From a virus: a DNA stretch of 39,074 bases. Under the pieces are notes generated by a model. The model was given only the letters and a program-made list of their open reading frames with translations, was not told the origin of the DNA and made no database searches. Shown piece by piece: positions 5,916-13,064 of this stretch. The position numbers were made by a program, and so were the translations under genes. Location: the IMG/VR virus record IMGVR_UViG_3300032241_000804, positions 1 through 39,074 of that record; one strand, 5' to 3'. Position 1 is the stretch's first letter. Every line of letters starts with the position of its first letter.

Positions 5916-6734
5916 CCTGACCAGGCCCTGAGAGAATTTATAGATTCCCTGAGCCTGCATATCGTCGTTTGCGTCATTTCCTATGACCGACGACATCCAA
6001 TATGGCCAACCAATCTGCTTGGCCGCCCTCTCACCTGTGGCCGATGAATCGTTGTCCGCAATTACCAGCCCCGATGGCAGACCAGCCGCGACCTTGATCA
6101 TGTTGGACGCACTAAAGCAAACATGAATCGTATACCGCCGCTTCATGGCGCGTAAGGCAGCCCGAACGCTCAACGCCGTGGCATATCCCTCGCACAATAT
6201 GTTGGGGCCTTTGTTGTCGAACACGAAGGACGCGTTGCTTGTCCGTTGGCCAAACAGAAATTTCTTCTGCCCCTGCTCGTCAATCATCTGGCATCCGACC
6301 AGCCTCGCACCGAGCCGCATTGGAATTATTAACAGTGACCGACCATCCTGATTCCAAACATTACCCTCCTCGTCTGGGAATCCTTTGTTGATCAGATACT
6401 TATGGCGGCCAAAGCGAGACTGCTTTAGTATCCATGCCGCCTTCTGCGCCGCCTCTCGGTTCAATTCCTGTGTTCGTAACTCAGCTTCACGCGCCTGTCT
6501 GGCCAGCTCGGCTTGCTTGGCAGCGTCCATGACATAAGAACTGTCGGGCCGCCAGGTGTCCGCACTCGTGTCCATTGCATGGTTGACCACGAAACCATGT
6601 GTGCCCATGTATTTGGCAGAGCCGTTGCGCTTAGATGGATGGTCTTCTGTTGCGTATCTTTTCCACACCCCGATCGGTGGTAACGTTTCCATCAAGAGCC
6701 CTTTGGCCCTTGCGAACTGCAGGAAATCCATCAC
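5865..6734 (-). CDS. Toprim-domain primase
   Basis: 289 residues. The C-terminal half carries the Toprim signature of DnaG/P4-type primases: LLIIPMRLGARLVGCQMID, the glutamate motif ILCEGYATALS (E182) and the metal motif GLVIADND (225-229). The first 70 residues do not show a four-Cys zinc ribbon, so template recognition is either degenerate or supplied elsewhere. The start overlaps the helicase stop as ATGA, so the two are a translationally coupled pair that probably primes and opens DNA for replication. The 14-bp motif lies in codons 14-19 (ETLP). Confidence 0.82.
   Translation of the reverse strand: MMDFLQFARAKGLLMETLPPIGVWKRYATEDHPSKRNGSAKYMGTHGFVVNHAMDTSADTWRPDSSYVMDAAKQAELARQAREAELRTQELNREAAQKAAWILKQSRFGRHKYLINKGFPDEEGNVWNQDGRSLLIIPMRLGARLVGCQMIDEQGQKKFLFGQRTSNASFVFDNKGPNILCEGYATALSVRAALRAMKRRYTIHVCFSASNMIKVAAGLPSGLVIADNDSSATGERAAKQIGWPYWMSSVIGNDANDDMQAQGIYKFSQGLVRSLHLLVGHNERLNGQN
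6678..6691 (+). repeat. Dispersed 14-bp motif, copy 3
   Basis: TGGTAACGTTTCCA within the primase gene. In coding sense it reads TGGAAACGTTACCA and is translated as part of METLPP. Confidence 0.75.
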
Positions 6735-8200
6735 TTCTTCCCTTTCATGTAAGCAATAATTCTAGACTTAATGAACCGCTCTGTGGCCAAACTTGGCACT
6801 CGAACGTTATCGTGTAAACCCCTAGGCCAGACCCCGAACTTGTCCCTGTAGGTGTGCGCCGCTCGACCTGGGTTCCACCCTTCAACCTTCACTTTGTATT
6901 GCAATTCAGACCAAAATTCCTGCTTCTCGTCTCGGTTTGCATTGGCTGTTAATTCTTCCATCTCACCTGGAACACTTGCCAACTTCTTCTTGGTCTCCTT
7001 GATGTAGCCACAATGGGCGCAGGTATCACTACTGCTCCGCCACAACGCGCCGCACTTCGGACACTTGGCCGCCTCCTTTTCCTTGTCTGTCTTCTCCTTC
7101 TTGGCCTTCTCCTTGCCATCATCCAGCTCAGATACGCCGTTCGCAAACACGTCGTCCCAATCCTCTCGGAAACGTAGGTAGTTACCCGAATGGTCAAGCC
7201 AGACCGCAAACTCTTTACCCGGATATGGCCGCATCACCCGACCCATCTGCTGGATGTGCGACGACAACGACTTGCTAAACGGCCTCGCAGACACGCCAAT
7301 TAGCACGTCAGGCACGTCGAATCCCTTGGTCAATATGTCTGTGGCTATGAGCCCATGAATCTCTGTATCGGGCTTGGAAAAGTCTTCAACCACATCACGC
7401 TTGAAGTCATCGGCATCCTTGTAACTAATGCTGATGAAGTTGTATCCCTGCTCCGCAAACTTGCGTGACAAGTCCTCTGCGTGCTTGACCCCAGAGGCAA
7501 ACACCACGGTCTTGACCGGACGCTTGAATATCTCATGGGTCTTCTTGATCCACTCGGCCACCACGTCACCCGTGATCTTGAGCCCGCGCTCTGTGGATTC
7601 CTTCTGAGACCACTCGCCAGCGACCTTCTTGGCCCCCGTCATGTCGATCTCTTTGGCAATGAATACACGAAGCGGAACCAGACTGCCCTGCTCCACCAGC
7701 TGCTTGGTCGTGATGGGCGAGACCACATGCTCGTAAATGTTTCCAAGACCCTTGGTAAAGGGCGTGGCTGTCAGGCCGATCACCTTGATGCTCGGGTTAT
7801 TCCTAATGAACTCCACCGTGGCCGCTCTGGTTTGGTGGCACTCATCTACGATCATGAGCTTGAGGTCAGGGAAATCCCCGCGACTCTCCAGCGTCTGGGC
7901 CGAGCAGACCTGTATCTTTTCATACGGTCGGTATCGCCAATGCCCAGCCTGCAGGACACCGTGATCGATCTTGTATTTCTCCAGCCGCTTACTGGTCTGG
8001 TCACACAAGACAATGCGGTCCAAGATCATCGAGCTGTTACTGCCCTTGTTCATGGCCGCCTCCAGCAGGGCAATGGCCATCTCGGTCTTGCCTGCTCCTG
8101 TGGGCGCAACCAGGATCTGTGTCCTGTATCCCGCCGCAAAGCCCCTTCGCAGAGACTCTATCGCCTGCGCTTGGTAGTCGCGCAAATTTAAGCTACTCAT
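6731..8200 (-). CDS. Superfamily 2 DNA helicase with zinc ribbon
   Basis: 489 residues. Helicase motifs are in order: APTGAGKT (32-39, Walker A), VDECH (118-122, DEAH-type box), GLTATPF (142-148), GFDVPDV and the arginine-finger motif QMGRVMRPY (318-326). A zinc ribbon follows with C380-x2-C383 and C394-x2-C397. This is the type III restriction-subunit/RecG-like branch seen in phage replication or recombination helicases. AGAGGG precedes the ATG. Coupling to the primase gene supports a replication role. A defence or restriction function is unlikely because no partner gene is present. Confidence 0.88.
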   Translation of the reverse strand: MSSLNLRDYQAQAIESLRRGFAAGYRTQILVAPTGAGKTEMAIALLEAAMNKGSNSSMILDRIVLCDQTSKRLEKYKIDHGVLQAGHWRYRPYEKIQVCSAQTLESRGDFPDLKLMIVDECHQTRAATVEFIRNNPSIKVIGLTATPFTKGLGNIYEHVVSPITTKQLVEQGSLVPLRVFIAKEIDMTGAKKVAGEWSQKESTERGLKITGDVVAEWIKKTHEIFKRPVKTVVFASGVKHAEDLSRKFAEQGYNFISISYKDADDFKRDVVEDFSKPDTEIHGLIATDILTKGFDVPDVLIGVSARPFSKSLSSHIQQMGRVMRPYPGKEFAVWLDHSGNYLRFREDWDDVFANGVSELDDGKEKAKKEKTDKEKEAAKCPKCGALWRSSSDTCAHCGYIKETKKKLASVPGEMEELTANANRDEKQEFWSELQYKVKVEGWNPGRAAHTYRDKFGVWPRGLHDNVRVPSLATERFIKSRIIAYMKGKK

Positions 8201-8214
8201 ACAATCCCTCTACT

Positions 8215-8234
8215 GCTGGCACTAGCCCGCCAGC
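8215..8234 (-). other. Intergenic hairpin upstream of the helicase gene
   Basis: GCTGGC and GCCAGC flank an eight-base loop in the 44-base gap between ParB-like and helicase genes. No T-run follows, so it is more likely an mRNA-processing or stability element than a terminator. Confidence 0.4.
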
Positions 8235-8244
8235 TTGGGCTACC

Positions 8245-9045
8245 TTACGCTGCTTTTTTTAGTTGTCGCTGAAGCATACCCACCTGCTTGATGAGCTGGG
8301 CATTCTCTGCTTGGTAAGTATCACGGCTGATCTTGAGGGACTGGTTCTCAATGCGGAGCATCTTGACCTCCTCTTGCAGCTCTTCGATCATGGTCTTGGC
8401 TAGTTCTTTCTCTTCGGGCGTGGCTTCCATAGCTACCACGGCCAACTGCTTCTCAAGACGCTGGTTCTCTTCCTGCAAATACGTCATGGCTTCGGCGTCC
8501 ATGTCGTTGGCTGCTGGTAATAATTCCACTTTCTCGGGTGGTAATAATTCCAGCTTGGGCTCGACCACGTTCTTTAGCTTGGCAGGTTTGGCCTCCTTGG
8601 GCGTCATGCGTTCCTTACGCATACGGCTCACCAGCACATGGCTCACGTCCACCATTCGGGCGATCTCGCGGTCGGCAAGGTCTTGGTATTCCAAGTCATC
8701 CAAGCACCAGTTCACACAGCGGCGCTTGTCGGCATGGCTACGGGGCAGGCTCTTTTGGAATTTGTTTGCCTCTTGGAAGGCGTAGATCTGGGCGTCACGC
8801 AGGGTTCCCAGCTTGCGGATGCAGGGCATGGTGGCTTGGCCTTGCTTCTTGTGGGCGTGGTAGCGGTGGAAGCCGTCTGCCAAATAAAAGTATTGGCCGT
8901 CGTCAAAGATAACTGCTGGGTCGATCTCTTCGCCGTTGTTAATGGCCTCAGCGATGTTGTCTATCTGCTCTTGACTTTCCTTCTCGCGTGATTGAGTGCC
9001 GCGATCGATGCGAATGTGTTCTAGTTTGATGTTTTCAATTTTCAT
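8245..9045 (-). CDS. ParB-like DNA-binding protein with long coiled coil
   Basis: 266 residues. Residues 1-80 form a ParB/Srx N-terminal fold with ADGFHRYHAH (56-65), the phosphate-binding box of ParB CTPases. Residues 122-145 are a helix-turn-helix (DREIARMVDVSHVLVSRMRK). Residues 185-262 are a heptad-like coiled coil. It may act as a sequence-specific binder in phage partition, replication or transcription. AAAGGAACA precedes the start. No ParA neighbour is seen. Two copies of the 14-bp motif lie within the gene itself, which recalls parS sites near parB; this link is inference. Confidence 0.85.
   Translation of the reverse strand: MKIENIKLEHIRIDRGTQSREKESQEQIDNIAEAINNGEEIDPAVIFDDGQYFYLADGFHRYHAHKKQGQATMPCIRKLGTLRDAQIYAFQEANKFQKSLPRSHADKRRCVNWCLDDLEYQDLADREIARMVDVSHVLVSRMRKERMTPKEAKPAKLKNVVEPKLELLPPEKVELLPAANDMDAEAMTYLQEENQRLEKQLAVVAMEATPEEKELAKTMIEELQEEVKMLRIENQSLKISRDTYQAENAQLIKQVGMLQRQLKKAA
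8515..8528 (+). repeat. Dispersed 14-bp motif, copy 4
   Basis: TGGTAATAATTCCA inside the ParB-like gene, read as ELLPA on the coding strand and 24 bases from copy 5. Confidence 0.75.
8539..8552 (+). repeat. Dispersed 14-bp motif, copy 5
   Basis: TGGTAATAATTCCA inside the ParB-like gene, read as ELLPP. With copy 4 it makes a direct pair centred 24 bases apart. Confidence 0.75.
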
Positions 9046-9075
9046 TATTGTTCCTTTGGGGTTGTCAATTTTGCA

Positions 9076-9162
9076 TTAGTTTCCAAACAATTCACAGGCC
9101 ATGAAATACAGACCAGTGAAAAACAGCGCCGCCCAGAAGACGGCTACTGTTACTTTTACCAA
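9076..9162 (-). CDS. 28-residue membrane micro-protein with TTG start
   Basis: Starts at TTG 9162, where GAGGAAG lies four bases upstream, and overlaps the end of the 9156-9248 gene. The peptide is mostly one hydrophobic helix (VTVAVFWAALFFTGLYFMA) with a polar tail ELFGN. Size, hydrophobicity and coupling are the only evidence. Function unknown. Confidence 0.45.
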   Translation of the reverse strand: MVKVTVAVFWAALFFTGLYFMACELFGN

Positions 9163-9248
9163 GGCGCTTCCTCGTGGTTGTCCGGATTGAATGGCGGTAG
9201 CCCTGCCTTGTCGGGCAGCGGCGCAAGGGGAAAGGGCCAGTTACTCAT
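9156..9248 (-). CDS. 30-residue Pro-rich micro-protein
   Basis: MSNWPFPLAPLPDKAGLPPF followed by an acidic end. It starts just before the stop of the upstream 9241-9402 gene and ends inside the next micro-gene, so three small genes are chained by overlaps. No family recognised. Confidence 0.42.
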   Translation of the reverse strand: MSNWPFPLAPLPDKAGLPPFNPDNHEEAPW

Positions 9249-9402
9249 GATTGGCCTTCCTAAGTTCTTCTAATTGCTTTCTTAAACGTGAGTAACCTGC
9301 GTAGTGCAGAGCCATCTCGTAAGAGCCATCCTGTGCGCTCTGCCAATGTGCCTGTGCCTCTTTAATCTTTTCCATCTCAGCGAGTATTTGTTCTTCAGTC
9401 AT
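9241..9402 (-). CDS. 53-residue helical protein, unknown function
   Basis: Starts MTEEQILAEMEKIKEAQAHW and continues as a charged helical hairpin ending LRKQLEELRKANHE. The ATG overlaps the upstream stop as ATGA. No membrane segment or metal motif. Not recognised. Confidence 0.55.
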   Translation of the reverse strand: MTEEQILAEMEKIKEAQAHWQSAQDGSYEMALHYAGYSRLRKQLEELRKANHE

Positions 9403-9665
9403 GCTTCACCTCTTGCTCGGATTAGTTGGGCCGCTACTTTTGGCGTAAAGCCGCAGATCAAACACCCGCCCTTATCGTTTCTTGCAAAATCAACCAAGTG
9501 GGAGTCAGCATCAAAAATTTGCGCTATCTCCTCACGCTCATGCTGTGCTACCAGTTTGGCAAAGGCTTTAAGGTCATCCACTTTTTCAAATGAATGGTAA
9601 CTACCATCAGCAGGGAACACCGCTCCCGCCCGCCTTGCCATCTCAATAATTTGTTCGTTAGTCAT
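9399..9665 (-). CDS. Small phage protein, MTNEQIIEMARRAG family type
   Basis: 88 residues. The opening MTNEQIIEMARRAG with a following DGSYHSFEKVDDLKAFAKLVAQHE is a layout I have seen often in small uncharacterised phage proteins. A late CLIC motif might bind metal weakly. The start overlaps the previous stop (ATGA). Function unknown. Confidence 0.6.
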   Translation of the reverse strand: MTNEQIIEMARRAGAVFPADGSYHSFEKVDDLKAFAKLVAQHEREEIAQIFDADSHLVDFARNDKGGCLICGFTPKVAAQLIRARGEA

Positions 9666-9862
9666 ACTTTCATCTCCTGCACGACTTTGGTGTTATCCCA
9701 CCGCTCATCCGATACCCACATCACGCGAGCCATCGTCTCGCCCTTGTTGGCTAGGGCGGTGGTCTTCTTGGCGACCTCCATAGGGTCGTCCCCCTTGGCG
9801 ACCAAGCGCCACTCCTTCGCAAGCGGTGCCTTGGTCTGGCCGATGTATTGACTGTATGACAT
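9662..9862 (-). CDS. 66-residue protein, unknown function
   Basis: Chosen start is ATG 9862 (MSYSQYIGQTKAPLAKEW), one base after the upstream stop; an alternative start at 9889 lies inside that gene. Basic and soluble, with a central helix DPMEVAKKTTALANKG. Not recognised. Confidence 0.55.
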   Translation of the reverse strand: MSYSQYIGQTKAPLAKEWRLVAKGDDPMEVAKKTTALANKGETMARVMWVSDERWDNTKVVQEMKV

Positions 9863-9863
9863 G

Positions 9864-10211
9864 TCAGAACTCCGCAGGCGTGTGTTCAATAGCAGTCAGC
9901 TTACCGATCTGCTCCTCGATCTCTTTGAGCCGCTTTGTGTATTCATTGATCACGTCCATCTTCTTGCGCCGCAAAGCCGACACCTCCAGCGCCACAGGAT
10001 CAAACGCCTCGGGAATTAAATACACCAGCTCGGTCGTGCCGATGTGGATGTAGTCCGATGTGTATTTACTCTGGTCAAAAGATGCCACAGAAAAAGCATC
10101 CTTGCCGGAATAGTCCTTGTAGTAGTGAACATGAACCGTCAGCGTTTTGAGCCGCTGGTCGTGATCGATCTGTTTACAAGCCGCCACGTTATCGTTAATT
10201 TCGTCAATCAT
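9864..10211 (-). CDS. 115-residue protein with C-terminal coiled coil, unknown function
   Basis: The first 75 residues look beta-rich (LKTLTVHVHYYKDYSG, ELVYLIPEAF). The rest is a charged helix (LRRKKMDVINEYTKRLKEI) likely to dimerise. AAAGGAG precedes the ATG. Not recognised; part of the leftward pre-replication cluster. Confidence 0.6.
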   Translation of the reverse strand: MIDEINDNVAACKQIDHDQRLKTLTVHVHYYKDYSGKDAFSVASFDQSKYTSDYIHIGTTELVYLIPEAFDPVALEVSALRRKKMDVINEYTKRLKEIEEQIGKLTAIEHTPAEF

Positions 10212-10222
10212 ACAAACTCCTT

Positions 10223-10678
10223 TTAGGTTAAATGAACTACATCCTGACCGCTCTTCAAAATGTCAGCGGTCTTCTTTATCCACCTCTCATACTCTGCTCT
10301 GCTGATAGATGTCCTCTGCAGATCATGGTATTCATACACCTCGCGGTAAGCCGTTAAGCCCGCCGCTGTCGTGCCCATCTTCCCGGTCTTCTCAAACCTG
10401 ACATGGTCATCCAGCAACTGAAGCTCCGCCTCTCGGCAAACCTCAATCGCCTCTGGCCCCACGCCCTTCTTAGCCATCACCTCAGCAATGTTTACCATCG
10501 CCGAAATAGACCGCCAATCCATCGGTGTCGCTGTGCCCGATCGGAACGCCTCCAAAGCCAGCAACTCCCTCGTCCTCAAATCCTCCAGCGGCTTACCGTC
10601 TACCAGCGCCGCTCCCTCTATGGCGTGCCGTATCGGGTTCACCAATGCATACACTTTGCGTCTCGTCCGTTTTCTCAT
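10223..10678 (-). CDS. 151-residue basic phage protein, unknown function
   Basis: Starts MRKRTRRKVYALVNPIRHA after AGGAAAG; the frame extends further up but without a better start. The body is helical with LRTRELLALEAFRSG, TPMDWRSISAMVNIAEVMA and a Tyr-rich C-terminus (LTAYREVYEYHDLQR). Similar proteins starting with a basic MRKR stretch occur in phages of Burkholderiales, by recollection. It may contact DNA through its N-terminus. It is the first gene of the leftward cluster 5865-10678. Confidence 0.6.
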   Translation of the reverse strand: MRKRTRRKVYALVNPIRHAIEGAALVDGKPLEDLRTRELLALEAFRSGTATPMDWRSISAMVNIAEVMAKKGVGPEAIEVCREAELQLLDDHVRFEKTGKMGTTAAGLTAYREVYEYHDLQRTSISRAEYERWIKKTADILKSGQDVVHLT

Positions 10679-11022
10679 TGTGCCTACTTTCCTACAAATG
10701 TCAACTGGTTGTTCCCGTGTCATCCTACCACATAGCATCCCGATTCCAGCTACGCCGGGTGACTGGGTGTCCCCGTTTTAAGGGGAGGAACCGTTTACCC
10801 GCCGCCACGTCCCGATCTGGTCGTTCACGCTACGCTGCCCTGAGGGGGAGTATTCATCGCAGGGGAAGCGCTGGCTGTCACTTTCCTTCCCTGTGCTGTG
10901 CTGATACCTACTGCCAAGTCCAGCACCCATCGGTGGGTGGTTCCGATAGGGTAGTCTTTTCTTCCACGCCGCCGATTTCAAGCGCTTACTATCGTGTGGA
11001 GCACGGTTGTCGAGTAGGCAAC
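10679..11022. other. 344-base region without a convincing gene
   Basis: The only leftward frame (10778-10981, TTG start) lacks a ribosome site and has random-looking composition. Several hairpins are visible, such as CACCCA-TCGG-TGGGTG at 10924-10939 and CCCC/GGGG around 10779-10793. TTGACA is present on the minus strand at about 10700 without a good -10. I see no clear function beyond a leader for the 10678 gene. Confidence 0.45.
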
Positions 11023-11123
11023 AAAAAAGCCGTTTACAACTGCCCTCGGTCGAAACCCTACGGATAAACCAAGGGCGAGAGCATGTGTAAACGGCTTAAA
11101 TGATTGTTGTTTTCGACGACAAC
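11023..11123 (-). ncRNA. Candidate structured small RNA with own promoter and terminator
   Basis: From a predicted start near 11123 the minus strand has a 5' hairpin with GTTGT and ACAAC arms. It is followed by a 71-base element closed by a perfect 12-bp stem (AAGCCGTTTACA with TGTAAACGGCTT, 11086-11097 with 11027-11038) and an inner 8-bp stem (GCCCTTGG with CCGAGGGC, one wobble). The outer stem runs into six T, giving an intrinsic terminator. The 5' loop GTCGAAA is complementary to TTTCGAC in the inner loop, so a kissing contact is possible. No open frame fits. No known RNA family recognised. Confidence 0.55.
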
Positions 11124-11129
11124 GAGCGA

Positions 11130-11157
11130 ATAGTATCACACGTTGACGGCATTGCAA
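11130..11157 (-). promoter_or_regulatory. Extended -10 promoter for the candidate small RNA
   Basis: On the minus strand TTGCAA (11157-11152) is followed by 16 bases and TGATACTAT, an extended -10 with TACTAT at 11135-11130. It lies between two terminators, which makes an isolated short transcript likely. Confidence 0.5.
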
Positions 11158-11168
11158 CAACTATTTGC

Positions 11169-11195
11169 AAAAAAAACGGCCTCCGAAGAAGCCGT
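11169..11195 (-). terminator. Intrinsic terminator after the VRR-NUC gene
   Basis: On the minus strand ACGGCTTC and GAGGCCGT pair around a TTCG tetraloop, followed by eight T. It lies 39 bases past the VRR-NUC stop and separates that gene from the candidate small RNA. Confidence 0.8.
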
Positions 11196-11233
11196 AAGTC
11201 CAATCAAGGAGAGAGAATGATAACAAGCGCAGT

Positions 11234-11524
11234 CTATACCATTGCCTCTATCATTGCAATAGCTTCTGCCGGACTGTTCACTATAAACAGCGGCCCACCC
11301 GTCCAGCCCGCAAAGAACTTTTCCTCCGGCTCCGTCAGCTTTCTCGCACTCGGCGGCTTGTCCCCATCCTTCACCTCCAGCAGCGCCGTCTTCCCCTTGT
11401 AGCCCACCAGCAAATCCGGTATCCCACCGCCCTGGCTGATCGTATGCACCGTAGCACCCATTGCCCGCAGAGCAGTCACCACCGCCCCGTGATTGTCGTC
11501 CTGTCTCATCGCCCTGCGTGCCAT
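11234..11524 (-). CDS. VRR-NUC domain nuclease
   Basis: 96 residues, the whole of a minimal VRR-NUC domain of the PD-(D/E)xK superfamily. The GIPDLLVG box gives D37 and ALLEVKDG gives E50-x-K52. The start of the protein (DDNHGAVVTALRAMGATV) is the usual first helix and strand, and LTEPEEKFFAGWTGGP is typical of the C-terminus. Stand-alone phage members act on branched DNA such as Holliday junctions, so it may debranch DNA before packaging. GAGGAAA precedes the ATG. It is transcribed alone and ends at a strong terminator. Confidence 0.87.
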   Translation of the reverse strand: MARRAMRQDDNHGAVVTALRAMGATVHTISQGGGIPDLLVGYKGKTALLEVKDGDKPPSARKLTEPEEKFFAGWTGGPLFIVNSPAEAIAMIEAMV

Positions 11525-11543
11525 AAAAATATTTCCTCATGTA

Positions 11544-11572
11544 TTGCATTGTCACAATATACCTGATAGCAT
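11544..11572 (+). promoter_or_regulatory. Possible promoter for the rightward recombination block
   Basis: TTGCAT and TAGCAT are spaced by 17 bases in the divergent gap 11525-11626. The -10 overlaps CTGATAGCA, which also occurs at the early promoter, and a GATA-TGC-TATC inverted repeat on the minus strand. Match quality is moderate. Confidence 0.35.
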
Positions 11573-11626
11573 ATCTACCAGAACAACCAGTAAGGATGTT
11601 CGTAACCCCAATTATAGGAGTATGAA

Positions 11627-11839
11627 ATGAGAAAAGTAAAAGCAAGTAATGTTGAAACACAAGAACAAATCATGAGCAGACTGCACAGAGACAACGCAGC
11701 ACTCAGAAATGATGTTCTGATTCTTAGGCAGCTAATCGACCACTACAAGATAGCCATCAACGGCTTATCCCTCATAGTGGCAAACAGCCATCCCACATAC
11801 CGTGCGGAACACAATCCGTTTTGGGGGAATCAGTCATGA
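11627..11839 (+). CDS. 70-residue helical protein, unknown function
   Basis: Preceded by TAGGAG. Residues 10-45 form a predicted coiled coil (QIMSRLHRDNAALRNDVLILR). The remainder is polar. The last codons overlap the next start as ATGA, so it heads the recombination operon. Not recognised. Confidence 0.6.
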   Translation: MRKVKASNVETQEQIMSRLHRDNAALRNDVLILRQLIDHYKIAINGLSLIVANSHPTYRAEHNPFWGNQS

Positions 11840-12699
11840 AAATCACAAACATTCACAACCTGCCTGAGACGTTCGTTAACGTCATTAAGCGGCCTCAGTA
11901 TTCCAAGGGCGCATCCCAGATATCTGCCACAGAGATTCTGAATTCGCCCCGCATCGTTCAGCTAAAGAACAAGCATTGGAATGAGCTGACCCAAGACGCC
12001 TCTGAAATGGTTTGGTCTATCTTTGGCTCCGCCGTCCACGGTATTTTGGAGCATGGCAAAGACAATCACCACATCGTTGAAGAGCGGCTGCACACCGAGT
12101 TCAATGGCTGGCATATCTCTGGCGCGATTGACCTGCAAGAAGTTGAAGAAGACGGCATCATCATCAGCGACTACAAAGTCACAGGTGCATGGTCTGTTAT
12201 GAATACCAAGGCCGACTGGGAGAACCAGTTGAACATTTACGGCTGGTTAGTTAACAAGGTCAAGGGCGTCAACGTCAAGAAGCTGCAGATCTGCGCCATC
12301 ATCCGCGACTGGTCTGCCCGAGAAGCAACTACCCGCGAGAACTACCCACAAGCCCCAGTGGTCATCATTGATATTCCGATCTGGGATTTTCAATACGCCG
12401 AGCAGTATGTAGCCAGACGCCTGAGCGCACACAACGATGCCGTGTTTGCTATCGCCGCCAACTTCGACCTGCCTGAATGCACGCCGGAAGAGATGTGGGA
12501 GAAACCCACGATGTACGCCGTGATGAAAGAGGGCGGCAAACGGGCCAAATCAGTCCACAAGACGCTGGCCGAGGCCGAGGCACAGCTCACCAAGGGATAC
12601 GCCATCGAAATCCGTCCAGGCGGTCGTACGCGGTGTGAGGGCTACTGCCAAGCAGCACCTTTTTGTGACCAGTGGAAACGTTACCAGGAGCAGCAATGA
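11836..12699 (+). CDS. Cas4/RecB-like PD-(D/E)xK exonuclease
   Basis: 287 residues from the coupled ATG 11836. The PD-(D/E)xK order is GSAVHGILE (H68), ISGAIDLQ (D99) and ISDYKVTG (D112, K114), followed by the QxxxY motif QLNIYGW. The C-terminal CEGYCQAAPFC (C267, C271, C277) resembles the iron-sulfur cysteines of Cas4/AddB-type nucleases, where a fourth Cys is expected. It probably resects double-stranded ends to feed the ERF annealing protein downstream. The last codons contain the 14-bp motif. Confidence 0.82.
   Translation: MKITNIHNLPETFVNVIKRPQYSKGASQISATEILNSPRIVQLKNKHWNELTQDASEMVWSIFGSAVHGILEHGKDNHHIVEERLHTEFNGWHISGAIDLQEVEEDGIIISDYKVTGAWSVMNTKADWENQLNIYGWLVNKVKGVNVKKLQICAIIRDWSAREATTRENYPQAPVVIIDIPIWDFQYAEQYVARRLSAHNDAVFAIAANFDLPECTPEEMWEKPTMYAVMKEGGKRAKSVHKTLAEAEAQLTKGYAIEIRPGGRTRCEGYCQAAPFCDQWKRYQEQQ
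12673..12686 (-). repeat. Dispersed 14-bp motif, copy 6
   Basis: Plus-strand TGGAAACGTTACCA at the end of the exonuclease gene, read as WKRYQ. It is inverted relative to the other asymmetric copies, as is the local direction of transcription. Confidence 0.72.
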
Positions 12700-13064
12700 A
12701 AAAAATAGAACTTGTATTTGACCGCCTCAGCGTTGACTGGACGCCGGAGGAAGACGAAGCCTTTAACGAGGTGGAGAGACAGTCCAACTTGGGCAAGCAG
12801 ATCCTGCAAGAGATCAACGATGAATGGCGCAAGAATGCCAGCGAATACGAGCGTGGCTTTATTGATGGTATGCAAAAGCAAATGCAGTCCAGCGTGGACA
12901 GGGCAGTCAACGCAATGGGCAAGCGTGAATGGGTTGGGCTGACGGATGAGGAAACTATGCAAACATGGGAGGGCATCATTAAATATGCAGCCGGTGAAAT
13001 GCGAGTAAAAGACTTTGCCCAAGCCATTGAAGCCAAACTCAAGGAGAAGAACCATGCCGGTTAA
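12696..13064 (+). CDS. 122-residue phage protein with REWVGLTDEE motif
   Basis: Start ATG 12696 overlaps the exonuclease stop (ATGA). The N-terminal part is acidic and helical. Residues about 76-85 are REWVGLTDEE, a short motif I recognise from many small proteins of aquatic proteobacterial phages, and FAQAIEAKLKEKN closes the protein. The same motif recurs in the next gene. Function unknown. Confidence 0.62.
   Translation: MKKIELVFDRLSVDWTPEEDEAFNEVERQSNLGKQILQEINDEWRKNASEYERGFIDGMQKQMQSSVDRAVNAMGKREWVGLTDEETMQTWEGIIKYAAGEMRVKDFAQAIEAKLKEKNHAG

Noticed and set aside
9596-9607. TGGTAACTACCA as a further motif copy
   Set aside because: Lacks two central bases and so does not fit the 14-bp pattern; could be chance.
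10778-10981. Leftward frame containing FPCDEYSPSGQ, reminiscent of NucA/NucB CDEYP
   Set aside because: TTG start without ribosome site, no other nuclease motif, composition random. Not enough to call a gene.
10525-11067. 180-residue rightward open frame
   Set aside because: Overlaps the real leftward gene at 10223-10678 antisense, Ser/Arg-rich, and crosses the candidate small RNA.
11023-11097. tRNA gene (size about 71-75 bases)
   Set aside because: Closing stem is 12 bp rather than 7, there is no T-loop or CCA context, and it ends in a terminator T-run.
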